A DNA stretch of 64,000 nucleotides from Nostoc sp. FACHB-152 (GTDB taxonomy: Bacteria > Cyanobacteriota > Cyanobacteriia > Cyanobacteriales > Nostocaceae). Made by a program: the position numbers and the translations under genes. Positions 43,645 through 52,624 of this stretch are shown piece after piece. The first letter of the stretch is position 1, and every line of letters starts with the position of its first letter. Under the pieces are notes generated by a model. It saw nothing but the letters and a program-made list of their open reading frames with translations. It searched no databases and was not told where the DNA came from. The stretch covers positions 310,001 to 374,000 of the forward strand of contig NZ_JACJRV010000001.1 of the NCBI RefSeq assembly GCF_014697475.1. Direction: 5' to 3'.

Positions 43645-44682
43645 ATGAACTTGACAACCAGCAAATTCCAGGATTTTGAACAACATTATTCAGGAACACT
43701 ATCAGACTATGTAACAGCAATAACTTGGTCGCCACAAGGTAAAACTTTAGCTGCTACTTCTGCGGCTGGAGAAGTTGTTTTATGGAATGATGGCGAATTA
43801 GTGATTTTGCAAACTGGTAATGGCAAGTCTGTAGATTGCGTTGCTTTTTCGCCCGATGGAAAATTTTTAGCGGTTGGTGGACAGGACGGACAGGTAAAAA
43901 TTTGGCAAGAAAATGAACTAATTGCCACTTTAGAAAATGCCCCCACCTGGGTGGATAAGTTAGCTTGGAGTCCTACTAGCAACCAACTAGCTTTTAGTTT
44001 GGGGCGTTATGCACAAGTGTGGGACGCAAATCGGCGTGAGATAGTTGTCACCTTGAATTTTGATAACTCCTCAGTCTTGGGTATAGATTGGCGCAGGGAT
44101 GGACAGTACTTAGCCATTAGCGGTTATCAAGGAGTCAAGATTTGGCAGAATCAAAACTGGGATGAAGAACCATACTTTCTCAGTATGCCGACTGTTAGTG
44201 TAGCGATGGCTTGGTCGCCCGACGGCAAATTTTTATCTTCCGGCAATATGGATCGCAGCGTTACAGTATTGGAATGGGAAAACCCCGACCCTTGGGTGAT
44301 GCGTGGCTTTCCGGGAAAGATTCGTCACCTGGCGTGGTCAGAAGCGACTACCCAACTAGGTGCGCCCATATTGGCATCTTCTAGTGTTGATGGGATTGTA
44401 GTTTGGGAAAAGTTAGAGGATGATTCTTTGGGTTGGGAAGCGCGAGTGTTAACTAATCATATGGATGTCATATCTGCGATCGCATTTGCACCCCAATCCT
44501 TTTTGCTGGCTTCGGCGGCTGCTGATGGCTTATTGTGTTTGTGGCAAGAAGCCCAGCAAGTCTGTCAAATTCTCACAGGTGTTAACGCCGGGTTCTCTAC
44601 CTTAGCTTGGCATCCTCAAGGCAAGATTCTCGCCGCAGGTGGTGAACAAGGCGAATTACTTATCTGGTCAACTGAAGTCTGA
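43645..44682 (+). CDS. WD40 repeat protein of the zinc cluster
   Basis: 345 residues, about seven WD40 blades: VTAITWSPQGKTLAATSAAGEVVLW, VAFSPDGKFLAVGGQDGQVKIW and so on to LAWHPQGKILAAGGEQGELLIW. No signal peptide. A seven-bladed cytosolic propeller. It lies between a COG0523 GTPase and a zinc-binding lipoprotein gene, with 106 bp to the former; WD40 proteins next to COG0523 genes recur in cyanobacteria, but their role is not known. Probably part of the same zinc response (inference). Confidence 0.88.
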   Translation: MNLTTSKFQDFEQHYSGTLSDYVTAITWSPQGKTLAATSAAGEVVLWNDGELVILQTGNGKSVDCVAFSPDGKFLAVGGQDGQVKIWQENELIATLENAPTWVDKLAWSPTSNQLAFSLGRYAQVWDANRREIVVTLNFDNSSVLGIDWRRDGQYLAISGYQGVKIWQNQNWDEEPYFLSMPTVSVAMAWSPDGKFLSSGNMDRSVTVLEWENPDPWVMRGFPGKIRHLAWSEATTQLGAPILASSSVDGIVVWEKLEDDSLGWEARVLTNHMDVISAIAFAPQSFLLASAAADGLLCLWQEAQQVCQILTGVNAGFSTLAWHPQGKILAAGGEQGELLIWSTEV

Positions 44683-44803
44683 AGTATAACGTATGAAAAT
44701 AGAAAAAAGTTGAAGAGGTATTTTCATGTATCCTGGTTTACCCATTTTCTGTCAGCTACTTAGTTTATAGCTTAGTCCTGAATATCTAACATTTCACTGT
44801 TAT

Positions 44804-44821
44804 TAAATAACAATGATTATT
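44804..44821 (+). promoter_or_regulatory. Zur-box-like palindrome before the ZnuA-like gene
   Basis: TAACAATGATTATTGTTA lies about 30 bp before the ATG at 44854. Its AATGATTAT core equals that of the box at 42520, and the outer arms are TAACAAT/ATTGTTA with a 4-bp spacer. A second Zur-type operator is likely. Confidence 0.7.
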
Positions 44822-44853
44822 GTTAGCTTCAGTAAAGCTTGTAAAACTTGATT

Positions 44854-45843
44854 ATGCTCAAAAAATTACTATTGAATAATTCTTTACGTGTTGTTGTTTT
44901 AGCCTTGGCAGTTGGATTTGTTGGGTGTGGAAACCAAGCTGCTAGTAACTCTTACACTCAAACTACAACAGTTGATCAGAGTCTTCCTAATGTTGTAGCT
45001 ACAACCAGCGTACTGTGTGACTTAGTTAAACAAGTTGCGGAAAATACAGTTAACCTTGCCTGTTTGATACCTCCAGGTACAAATCCTTATACTTATGAAC
45101 CAAAACCAGCAGACCGCCAAGCTATTGACCAAGCTAATCTAGTTTTCTACAACGGTTATAATTTTGAACCAAGCTTGATCAAAATTATTAAATCAACTAG
45201 CAATACTGCACCAAAAATAGCTGTTAGTCAGGTGGCAGTTCCTAAACCACAAAGATTTATCGAAAATAGGCAGCGAGTTACAGATCCCCATGTTTGGCAC
45301 AATGCTAAAAATGGTATCAAAATGGTGGAAATAATTAGCAACAATTTAAAAAAATTAGACCCTAGTAATGCAGAAATTTATACTAACAATAGTAAACAAG
45401 TTAAGAATGAATTAACCCAATTAGACAGTTGGATAAAATCAAGAATTGCTACTATTCCTCGTGATAAACGTAAATTGGTCACATCCCATAATGCACTAGC
45501 TTATTATGCCAAAGCTTATGGCGTTCCATTGGTAGGGGTGATAGCTGGAATTAACCCAGAAAAAAGACCGACAGATGCACAGGTAGATAATTTAGTTAAA
45601 AATATTCAAACAGCTGAAGTACCGACAATTTTTGCTGAGACGGCAACTAACTCTAAGTTACTTCAATCGGTAGCACAAGCAGCAGAAGTAAGAGTTTCCG
45701 AAAGAAGCCTGTATACAGATGGACTTGGTGAACCGAAAAGTGATGGTGATACTTATCAAAAAATGATGGAGGCTAACACACGCACAATTGTTGAAGGTTT
45801 AGGTGGAACTTATTTGATATTTCAGCCCAAAGTTAGTAACTAG
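44854..45843 (+). CDS. ZnuA/TroA-like metal-binding lipoprotein with altered first ligand
   Basis: 329 residues from ATG 44854. Lipobox VGFVGCGN marks a lipoprotein. The A-I cluster metal-binding fold is clear: VVATTSVLCDLVKQVA, IPPGTNPYTYEPKPAD, DPHVWHNAKNGIKM (second ligand His), VTSHNALAYYAKAYGV (third, His) and a C-terminal DGLGEP (Asp). The family's first ligand, His in GxDPHxYE, is Tyr in GTNPYTYE. A long His-rich loop is absent. Likely binds Zn or Mn with three protein ligands or has become a sensor or scavenger. No znuB/znuC adjacent. Confidence 0.85.
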   Translation: MLKKLLLNNSLRVVVLALAVGFVGCGNQAASNSYTQTTTVDQSLPNVVATTSVLCDLVKQVAENTVNLACLIPPGTNPYTYEPKPADRQAIDQANLVFYNGYNFEPSLIKIIKSTSNTAPKIAVSQVAVPKPQRFIENRQRVTDPHVWHNAKNGIKMVEIISNNLKKLDPSNAEIYTNNSKQVKNELTQLDSWIKSRIATIPRDKRKLVTSHNALAYYAKAYGVPLVGVIAGINPEKRPTDAQVDNLVKNIQTAEVPTIFAETATNSKLLQSVAQAAEVRVSERSLYTDGLGEPKSDGDTYQKMMEANTRTIVEGLGGTYLIFQPKVSN

Positions 45844-45932
45844 TAGATAGGACTAGTATTTGATTTTTGAAAATAATCAGTACATTGTTACTTGCCTTCT
45901 TTTGGGTTGCCTATTGCCTGACTACAAAAGTA

Positions 45933-46421
45933 TCATTTGATAGGGCTATTGAGTTGTAGTAATAACCAAGTTAGATATGTACCAAATGGCCCCCAAAGTG
46001 CATAGGGAAGAAATAGCCAGGAAGCTTTTTGAGAAATTGGCTTGATGATAAAAGCCAGAATATAAACTAACAGCGTTGCTAAACCGCCAACAATGATTCC
46101 ACCCGTCAGGCTGCGAAATTCTACCACAACGGGGCTGTAAAGGGATGTTAATAAAGCGATCGCTGCATAAATAGCCATCAAATGCCAAGGACGCGAACCT
46201 TTTCTGGCGCTTTTCTCCCAAACAATAATTGCAGAGATGGTGAGGCACAGCCAGATGAAAGTCCAGATAAAGGGGATGAGAAACTCAAAGGTCAACCAAC
46301 TCGGACGTTGCAGGTTTTGAAACCAAGGGTCGCGCAGGGAGGTGAACAAACTACCTCCAAAAAACAACGCAGCTGAAACTGCTGTGATGATCCATCTTGT
46401 TTTCACGAGGCGTTCCTGCAA
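45933..46421 (-). CDS. tspO: TspO/MBR-family tryptophan-rich sensory protein
   Basis: 162 residues with five membrane helices and the Trp-rich pattern of TspO: LQRPSWLTFEFLIPFIWTFIWL, a tetrapyrrole-binding region, and LFLPYALWGPFGTYLTWLLL near the C-terminus. Located in the outer or thylakoid-facing membrane in photosynthetic bacteria; linked to tetrapyrrole and stress responses. Isolated gene. The ORF starts at 46421 and no better internal start is evident. Confidence 0.85.
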   Translation of the reverse strand: MQERLVKTRWIITAVSAALFFGGSLFTSLRDPWFQNLQRPSWLTFEFLIPFIWTFIWLCLTISAIIVWEKSARKGSRPWHLMAIYAAIALLTSLYSPVVVEFRSLTGGIIVGGLATLLVYILAFIIKPISQKASWLFLPYALWGPFGTYLTWLLLQLNSPIK

Positions 46422-46509
46422 ATTAATACTACACTTGTAGTTTAATCTTAAGTTGCGATCGCTGCACCTATCCTCAGACAGTCAACAGTTAACAGTCAAC
46501 ACCCAGTAC

Positions 46510-47082
46510 CTAACCTCGCAGAAATAACTGCGTCATGTAGTATGTATTACCTACTCGCCAGATTCCTACACCTGTTTCTCTAAACATAGGACGTAAAATA
46601 TTTGCTCGGTGTCCGGGGCTGTTCATCCAACCCTGAATTGCTGCTGGTACAGGTCGCGGAACATTCGTGCAGGTGAATAAGTTCTCACCAATCATCCAAT
46701 AAGTGATACCACCCGCACTTACTCTATCTGGCAAAGTGCTACCATCTGCGCCTGTGTGACTAAAAAACTTTTTTTGGGCCATCTGACGGCTGTAGTTACG
46801 GGCAACCTGCGCTAGTTTCTCATTATTCTTTAGAGGTTGGAGTCCATTTTTTTGGCGTACTTGGTTGATCCCTTGACGCACTGCTGCTTCCATATCGGCT
46901 GCTTTAGACGATTGAGTAGGTAGAGAAGGCTGTGATGCTTGAGGTGGTGATAATTCCAGATTTGGTAATGGTGGCAAATATTCAATTAGTTCTTCGCATC
47001 CTGTAGTTAACATGGCGATCGCTACCCATCCTAACCCCATCATGTAAGGTAATTTTTTTTGGGGTTTGTGTTTCTGATACAT
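46510..47082 (-). CDS. CAP-domain (SCP-like) lipoprotein
   Basis: 190 residues from ATG 47082. IAMLTTGCEE is a lipobox. A proline-rich segment leads to the CAP domain: INQVRQKNGLQPLKNNEKLAQVARNYSRQM, HTGADGSTLPDRV, GENLFTC, IQGWMNSPGHRANILRPMF and TGVGIWRVGNTYYMTQLFL, all typical of bacterial YkwD-type CAP domains. Probably surface-exposed; function of bacterial CAP proteins is mostly unknown. The frame extends upstream by 11 codons, but the chosen Met gives a normal signal peptide. Confidence 0.9.
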   Translation of the reverse strand: MYQKHKPQKKLPYMMGLGWVAIAMLTTGCEELIEYLPPLPNLELSPPQASQPSLPTQSSKAADMEAAVRQGINQVRQKNGLQPLKNNEKLAQVARNYSRQMAQKKFFSHTGADGSTLPDRVSAGGITYWMIGENLFTCTNVPRPVPAAIQGWMNSPGHRANILRPMFRETGVGIWRVGNTYYMTQLFLRG

Positions 47083-47107
47083 TGTTGCTGTCCTACCCAC
47101 AAAACAA

Positions 47108-47129
47108 AACCCCACAAAAAAGTGGGGTT
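47108..47129 (-). terminator. Rho-independent terminator (minus strand)
   Basis: AACCCCAC-AAAAAA-GTGGGGTT with a T-rich tail on the minus strand. It lies about 180 bp downstream of the MFS gene and ends the porin-MFS transcript before the CAP gene. Confidence 0.8.
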
Positions 47130-47155
47130 AGTTTGATCATAGCTTTTTGTATAGC

Positions 47156-47220
47156 AGGGGACAGGTAACAGGTAACAGGCTTAAAAGCCTTTTGGTGTCT
47201 AAGTTGTATCATCTGTTGAT
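47156..47220. repeat. STRR with shared flank, copy 1
   Basis: ACAGGTAACAGGTAACAGG followed by a 30-bp flank ending ATCATCTGTTGAT. The same ACAGGT core with an equivalent flank occurs at 53551-53630, indicating a dispersed element rather than a simple repeat. Confidence 0.55.
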
Positions 47221-47306
47221 TCCCTAAGCTCTACTTCGATTGCTATACAGATGTACTAGAAAAATCTAGACAATCGCAAAATTTAAAGACTTGCAGTTTC
47301 ACCTTT

Positions 47307-48509
47307 TTACAGTGCCTTAGCAGCCGTGAAATTTTTGACCTGTCGTTTCATCACAGTAAAAGCAATTGCCAAAACCACTAATAGACCACCGGATAGGGTA
47401 TAAGTCGTACCTAAACCAAAGTTTTGGCTGATAGGCTGGCTGAGAATTGGTGAAAGAAACTGTCCCAAAAACATTGATGTAGACAGTCCACCTAACGCCC
47501 TGCCGCGAATGGCATCTGGAACGCTGGCAGATAACCACACATTCATATTGGGCATGAGTAAGCCTAATCCTAAACCAGCGATCGCTAAACCTAAAAGTAT
47601 TATTGCATAGCTATTCGCTGTACCGATAATCGTGTAGCCAATGCCTAAGAAAGCGAAGATAATCGGTAAAATAGTTACAAAGTCTAACCGTCGTTTCACA
47701 GCACCATAACCCATCGAAGCAAAAGCACTAAAAAGTGTAATGAGTGCGATCGCCAAGCCACTTTGCACTGGGGTTGCTTTGGTTAAAGTGCGGAGATAGA
47801 AGGGCAACTGGACAGGAATTAAGTAGAAAATTATTTGGGAGAGTGTAGTTATCCCAAAAATCAGTATTAGCAGATTGGTAGGCGTAGCAAAATTAACGTT
47901 TTCTTGATTTTCTTGCGGTTGCGTCTCCCAATTATGACGACGCGGTTCGTAAATTGATATCAGAATTAAAGGCAATAGCACCCAAGCAAACAGATAAATC
48001 AAAAAAGGGTAACGCCAGTTAACCTCAGCTACAGAACCACCCACAGATAAAAATATCACTCCTCCCAAACCCATAAAGGCGGCTTGCAAACCCATAAAAG
48101 TCGCTCGTGCCGCCCCTACGTAATAGTCGGCAATTAGGGTTGTAGCACTAACCATAATCCCCGCCACGGCTAAACCTAAAAAAGCACGACCGCCCAAAAT
48201 CGCAAACAAAGAGTTGAGAAAAAAACCAGAACAGCCTGCAAAACCATACAATGCAGCACAGGTTAACAGTAAAGGTTTACGTCCTAGTCGGTCAACAATT
48301 ATGCCAGCGATCGGCGAACCAATCACGATAAACAATGCTGGCATAGTTAAAACCAATCTGACCCAAAATTCGACATTCGCAACTTCCGTAAAATGGTCTT
48401 GCATTGCTGGTAGAGAAGGGGCAATAGTTGCACCCGCCATCACAGTTAAGGAACTGACCGCCAGCAAAGTCGCTTTAGTCAACAGAGACTCGGAATTTGG
48501 CTGTGTCAT
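47307..48509 (-). CDS. Major facilitator superfamily transporter
   Basis: 400 residues, about 12 hydrophobic segments. MFS motif A-like GIIVDRLGRKPLLL between helices 2 and 3, and YGAVKRRLDF in the central part. Drug/proton antiporter-type organisation (12 TM, ~400 residues). It begins 18 bp after the porin stop on the same strand, so the two form an operon; import through the porin and export or uptake by this protein could be linked. Substrate unknown. Confidence 0.9.
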   Translation of the reverse strand: MTQPNSESLLTKATLLAVSSLTVMAGATIAPSLPAMQDHFTEVANVEFWVRLVLTMPALFIVIGSPIAGIIVDRLGRKPLLLTCAALYGFAGCSGFFLNSLFAILGGRAFLGLAVAGIMVSATTLIADYYVGAARATFMGLQAAFMGLGGVIFLSVGGSVAEVNWRYPFLIYLFAWVLLPLILISIYEPRRHNWETQPQENQENVNFATPTNLLILIFGITTLSQIIFYLIPVQLPFYLRTLTKATPVQSGLAIALITLFSAFASMGYGAVKRRLDFVTILPIIFAFLGIGYTIIGTANSYAIILLGLAIAGLGLGLLMPNMNVWLSASVPDAIRGRALGGLSTSMFLGQFLSPILSQPISQNFGLGTTYTLSGGLLVVLAIAFTVMKRQVKNFTAAKAL

Positions 48510-48527
48510 AGGTTTTTTAGTAAATAC

Positions 48528-50078
48528 CTAGAAGGAAAACACTGTCCGTAAAGTGCCAGAAATAATCGTACCGTTAGCATCCTGGTTAGCAGGATTGGCG
48601 ATGACTTGAATTAACGGGGTAACCCGGATATTGTTACTGATAGGAAAGTTATAAAAAGCTTCAAAGTTTGTTTGGGTAGCATCTCCTACAGCATTGTCAA
48701 TCAAAGGTTGACCAATTGCCAGCCCAGCGATCGCGCGATTCACAAATAAATCTCGGAACGCCAACCCAGCCATCCAATAGTTAGGATTAAGGTCGCCTAA
48801 TGTGGTGTTGGGATAACTTGCATAACCGTAGCGACCAAATACTCCCATACGCTGGCTTAATGCTAGGTCAAAATTCACCCCTAACCCTTGAAAACTACTG
48901 CCAAACAACCTGCCACCACTGTATTGCAGCCGCACTGCCAAAGCTTGACTCGGCGCATATTCCAGTTCCACAAATCCCTGGTAAGGATCGCCAAATAAAC
49001 CACCATCAGCACCACCGCCGGCGATTGGGAATAGTCGAATATCTTCTGCTGCACCACCGCCAACTAATCTTTGGTTTTCTGGTAGTGAATTTGTGGCATC
49101 ACCTGCCACATATAATGCTCGTAATTTAATTGGGATAGCTTTGGGTTGCCAATCTATCACAACACCACCACCCCCTGGACGGGGAAGCAAAATATAGTTG
49201 GCGACGAAAGCTTGTGTGGAAAAATCTAAAAAGCTGATGTTAGCATAACGATTTTTATCGACAAAATCAGGGCCAATAATAGCTGGCCCAATAGTTATAT
49301 TTAAATCTTGAGTAGGTTGAAAGGTATAGTACAATCGCGCCAAACTAAATTGACCATTTCGTCCTGGAATAGAAAAGTCTAAGGTACTACCTAAGTTAGG
49401 TTCCAAAAAGCCAGCCGCGTTATCATTCGCCCCATCACTACCAGTCACCAACCGGATTTTAAGTAAGTCTGTACCGTGAAAACTAGTATTTAAATCTAAG
49501 TTAGCTCGATAAATAAAAGTGGGATTGGGGTTATCTTCCGCGATCGTTATACCTCTAGGGGCGATAATTCTCTCACTATCAAAACCTCCTGCATTCACCG
49601 CAAAGATAACTTGAGCTTGTAGCTTAGTAGTCGTGGAAAACTGATTTGCTTCTATTTGGGCGGTGTTAGCTTCGAGAGTATCTACTCGCCCACGTATTCC
49701 TACTAACTCTGCGGCGAATGCTTCTTGAAGTCGCTGCAAAGTTTGTAAGTCTTCTGTGGTAACTAAATTTTCTTTTCCTGTATTAATTAATTGATTGACT
49801 TTCTCTAAAACAGTACTCACACCAGCCGCAAATTCATAGCGACTCATGGCACGATTCCCGCGAAAAGTGCCATCAGGATAACCAGCGATAACGCCATAAC
49901 GTTCAACCAAAGATTGAAGAGCGACAAAAGCCCAATCTTGCGGTTGTACATCTTGTAGTTGGCTGACTGAGGTTACTTGATCAGCCAATGTCGAGATATC
50001 ATCAGCATTTTGAGAGGACTGAGCCAGTACGGAACTGCTTTGGAATATCAAGCCAACACATAATAGCCACTTCAGCAT
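48528..50078 (-). CDS. SLH-domain outer-membrane porin (OprB type)
   Basis: 516 residues. Signal peptide (LLCVGLIFQSSSVLAQSS), SLH domain (about 40-100: DVQPQDWAFVALQSLVERYGVIAGYPDGTF), a short coiled coil (VNQLINTGKENLVTTEDLQTL...RVDTLEANTAQIEANQF), then a β-barrel resembling cyanobacterial OprB/iron-uptake porins, ending in TLRTVFSF with the C-terminal Phe expected of outer-membrane proteins. Anchored to peptidoglycan by SLH. Upstream of the MFS gene in the same operon. Confidence 0.92.
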   Translation of the reverse strand: MLKWLLCVGLIFQSSSVLAQSSQNADDISTLADQVTSVSQLQDVQPQDWAFVALQSLVERYGVIAGYPDGTFRGNRAMSRYEFAAGVSTVLEKVNQLINTGKENLVTTEDLQTLQRLQEAFAAELVGIRGRVDTLEANTAQIEANQFSTTTKLQAQVIFAVNAGGFDSERIIAPRGITIAEDNPNPTFIYRANLDLNTSFHGTDLLKIRLVTGSDGANDNAAGFLEPNLGSTLDFSIPGRNGQFSLARLYYTFQPTQDLNITIGPAIIGPDFVDKNRYANISFLDFSTQAFVANYILLPRPGGGGVVIDWQPKAIPIKLRALYVAGDATNSLPENQRLVGGGAAEDIRLFPIAGGGADGGLFGDPYQGFVELEYAPSQALAVRLQYSGGRLFGSSFQGLGVNFDLALSQRMGVFGRYGYASYPNTTLGDLNPNYWMAGLAFRDLFVNRAIAGLAIGQPLIDNAVGDATQTNFEAFYNFPISNNIRVTPLIQVIANPANQDANGTIISGTLRTVFSF

Positions 50079-50443
50079 TGCGATCGCCTACGGTGATATC
50101 TGCATGATCAAACTCACGAACAGAATATCATCAACTGTGCTTTCCACCTCAATAGATTGCACCAATTTAGGATTTTTACTCAGAATTTATTTAATTATTT
50201 CCATATATATAGCCATCCGATTTGATTTCTAAAGTAAAGATTTCAAGTTGAGATCACAAATTTTGCATCTTAGTATCTGCAATAATTTGTATTGGCTAAC
50301 ACTCTGGTCTTGGCCTTTGCATGGTCAAATAAAAATGCTTTAATAAATTTCTTGCAACCCTATAAATAATCTCAAATGTTAACCATTTGAGATTATTTAC
50401 CACTTTTTTGTAAAATCTCTAACAACAGTATAATTATTTATCA
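50079..50443. other. Intergenic, 365 bp, divergent promoter region
   Basis: AT-rich spacer between the leftward porin and the rightward ABC transporter operon. A weak GTA-N8-CAC sequence at 50289-50302 was seen but is not a reliable NtcA site. Confidence 0.4.
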
Positions 50444-51661
50444 ATGAAAAACGCGATCGCTCGTTCCACAGCATTATTATCTACTTGCGCTCTTATATTG
50501 ACCGCCTGCGGTGGTAACACTAGCACAAATACAAATACTTCTACTACCACTACAACTAATACCTCAGCCACAGTTCCTATCGGTATTGCTGTCGCTCAAA
50601 CTAGCAACGTTGCCTTACTCGGTCAAGAACAAGTTGCTGGAGCTAAAATTGCCGAAAAGTATTTTAATGATCAAGGTGGTGTCAATGGCACACCAATTAA
50701 ATTAGTATTTCAAGACACTGCTGGTGATGAAGCTGGCACAATTAACGCCTTTCAAACTTTAATAAATAAAGATAAAGTGGTGGGAATAGTAGGCCCAACA
50801 TTGTCGCAACAAGCCTTTAGTGCTGACCCCATTGCAGAACGTTCTAAAGTACCAGTGCTTGGCCCATCAAACACAGCTAAAGGTATACCAGAAATTGGTG
50901 ATTATGTGGCTCGTGTTTCTGCACCTGTTTCTGTGGTTGCGCCTAATTCGGTAAAAGCTGCACTCAAACTCAATCCTAACATTAAAAGAGTTGCAGTTTT
51001 TTATGCCCAAAATGATGCATTTAGCAAATCAGAAACCGAAATTTTTCAACAAACAGTTAAACAGCAAGGTTTGGAATTGGTCACAGTCCAAAAATTTCAA
51101 ACTAGCGATACAGATTTTCAAAGCCAAGCTACCAATGCCATTAACTTAAAACCAGATTTAGTGATTATTTCTGGTTTAGCTGCTGATGGTGGTAACTTAG
51201 TCAGACAATTACGAGAATTAGGCTACAAAGGTGTAATTGTTGGTGGTAACGGCCTCAATACCTCAAATATACTCCCAGTTTGTAAAGCATTATGTGATGG
51301 TGTATTAATTGCTCAAGCATACAGCCCAGAACATCCAGGTGCGATTAATGCAGCATTTCGTAAAGCTTATGTAGACCAATATAAAAAAGAACCCCCACAA
51401 TTTAGCGCACAAGCTTTTGCGGCTGTTCAGGTATATGTCGAAGCACTGAAATCTTTAGATCAAAAAAACAAAGTCAATAAGTTGCAATTGCCAGAATTAA
51501 GAACCGAATTAAACAAACAAATTCTAACAGGAACATATAATACACCCTTAGGTGAAATTGGATTTACACCCTTGGGTGAGGTGGTACAAAAAGATTTTTA
51601 TGTAGCTCAAATCAAAATGGAAGCAGACGGTAGTAAAGGCAAATTTACATTTTTAAAATAG
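50444..51661 (+). CDS. Substrate-binding lipoprotein of a Liv-type amino acid ABC transporter
   Basis: 405 residues. Lipobox LILTACGGN. Then a linker rich in Thr/Asn and a periplasmic-binding-protein fold of LivJ/LivK type: IGIAVAQTSNVALLGQEQVAGAKIAEKYFN, VGIVGPTLSQQAFSADPIAE, FKAVYVEALKSL region. Binds the transported amino acid in the periplasm. First gene of a five-gene operon with permeases and ATPases downstream. Specificity not shown by sequence. Confidence 0.92.
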   Translation: MKNAIARSTALLSTCALILTACGGNTSTNTNTSTTTTTNTSATVPIGIAVAQTSNVALLGQEQVAGAKIAEKYFNDQGGVNGTPIKLVFQDTAGDEAGTINAFQTLINKDKVVGIVGPTLSQQAFSADPIAERSKVPVLGPSNTAKGIPEIGDYVARVSAPVSVVAPNSVKAALKLNPNIKRVAVFYAQNDAFSKSETEIFQQTVKQQGLELVTVQKFQTSDTDFQSQATNAINLKPDLVIISGLAADGGNLVRQLRELGYKGVIVGGNGLNTSNILPVCKALCDGVLIAQAYSPEHPGAINAAFRKAYVDQYKKEPPQFSAQAFAAVQVYVEALKSLDQKNKVNKLQLPELRTELNKQILTGTYNTPLGEIGFTPLGEVVQKDFYVAQIKMEADGSKGKFTFLK

Positions 51662-51668
51662 TAGCTAC

Positions 51669-52619
51669 ATGGATATTAGTCTGTTTTTGCAACAATTATT
51701 AAATGGGTTATCAATTGGCAGCGTTTATGCAATTTTTGCTTTAGGATATACCCTAGTTTATTCCATTTTAGGCATCATCAATTTAGCGCATGGTGCAATT
51801 TTTACATTGGGTGCATACTTTACCTATGCACTCATGGGTGGAACTTTTGGATTTAACGGGTTACTGGCTAATGCTACCTTACCTGTGCAATTACCATTTG
51901 CTGTTGCCCTAATTATCGGTAGCACCTTAGCAGGACTGGTAGGGGTAGCAATGGAACGTGTTGCTTTTCTACCTTTACGCCGTCAAGGATCTGACCCATT
52001 ATTAACAGTGGTTTCTAGCTTGGGTGTCGCAGTAGTAATTGTCAATGTAATTCAGTATTTAGTAGGTGCAGAAAGCTATACTTATCCGGCTAATACTTTT
52101 GGTAATTTACCACCTGCAATTAATTTTGGTAATGTCGATAAACCAATACCCATTCGTAGCGTACAAGTATTAATATTTGTGGTGTCGGTGATAATTGTGG
52201 CAATTCTTACCTATTTTATTAATCGAACAAAATATGGTAAGGCTATGCAAGCGATCGCGGAAGATCAAACTACAGCCAGTTTACTTGGAATTAACAGCGA
52301 TCGCTTTATTGTTCTGACATTTTTCATCAGCAGTTTTTTAGCAGGTTTAGCCGGAACTTTAGTCGCCTCTAGTGTGAGTATTGCTGGCCCCTACTTTGGG
52401 ATAGCCTTTGGGTTACGGGGTTTAGCTGTGATAGTTTTGGGCGGTTTAGGTAGTATTCCTGGTGCAGTGTTGGGAGGTTTATTAATTGGATTAGTAGAAG
52501 CTTTTGTACCTAGCGAATATTCTGGTTACAAAGATGCTGTCGCTTTTGGAATATTATTTATCATGCTGTTAGTTAGACCGCAAGGTTTACTAGGTCGCCG
52601 ATTCATTCAGAAAGTCTAA
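51669..52619 (+). CDS. Liv-type ABC permease (LivH-like)
   Basis: 316 residues, about eight membrane helices, start 7 bp after the binding-protein stop. LNGLSIGSVYAIFALGYTLVYSILGIINLAHGA is the LivH signature. Conserved MQAIAEDQTTASLLGINSDRF loop (EAA-type, ATPase coupling). Part of the operon 50444-55317. Confidence 0.93.
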   Translation: MDISLFLQQLLNGLSIGSVYAIFALGYTLVYSILGIINLAHGAIFTLGAYFTYALMGGTFGFNGLLANATLPVQLPFAVALIIGSTLAGLVGVAMERVAFLPLRRQGSDPLLTVVSSLGVAVVIVNVIQYLVGAESYTYPANTFGNLPPAINFGNVDKPIPIRSVQVLIFVVSVIIVAILTYFINRTKYGKAMQAIAEDQTTASLLGINSDRFIVLTFFISSFLAGLAGTLVASSVSIAGPYFGIAFGLRGLAVIVLGGLGSIPGAVLGGLLIGLVEAFVPSEYSGYKDAVAFGILFIMLLVRPQGLLGRRFIQKV

Positions 52620-52624
52620 TTAAT

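Noticed and set aside
50289-50302. NtcA site before the Liv-type operon
   Set aside because: GTA-N8-CAC deviates in the right half-site and no -10 at the right spacing is visible.
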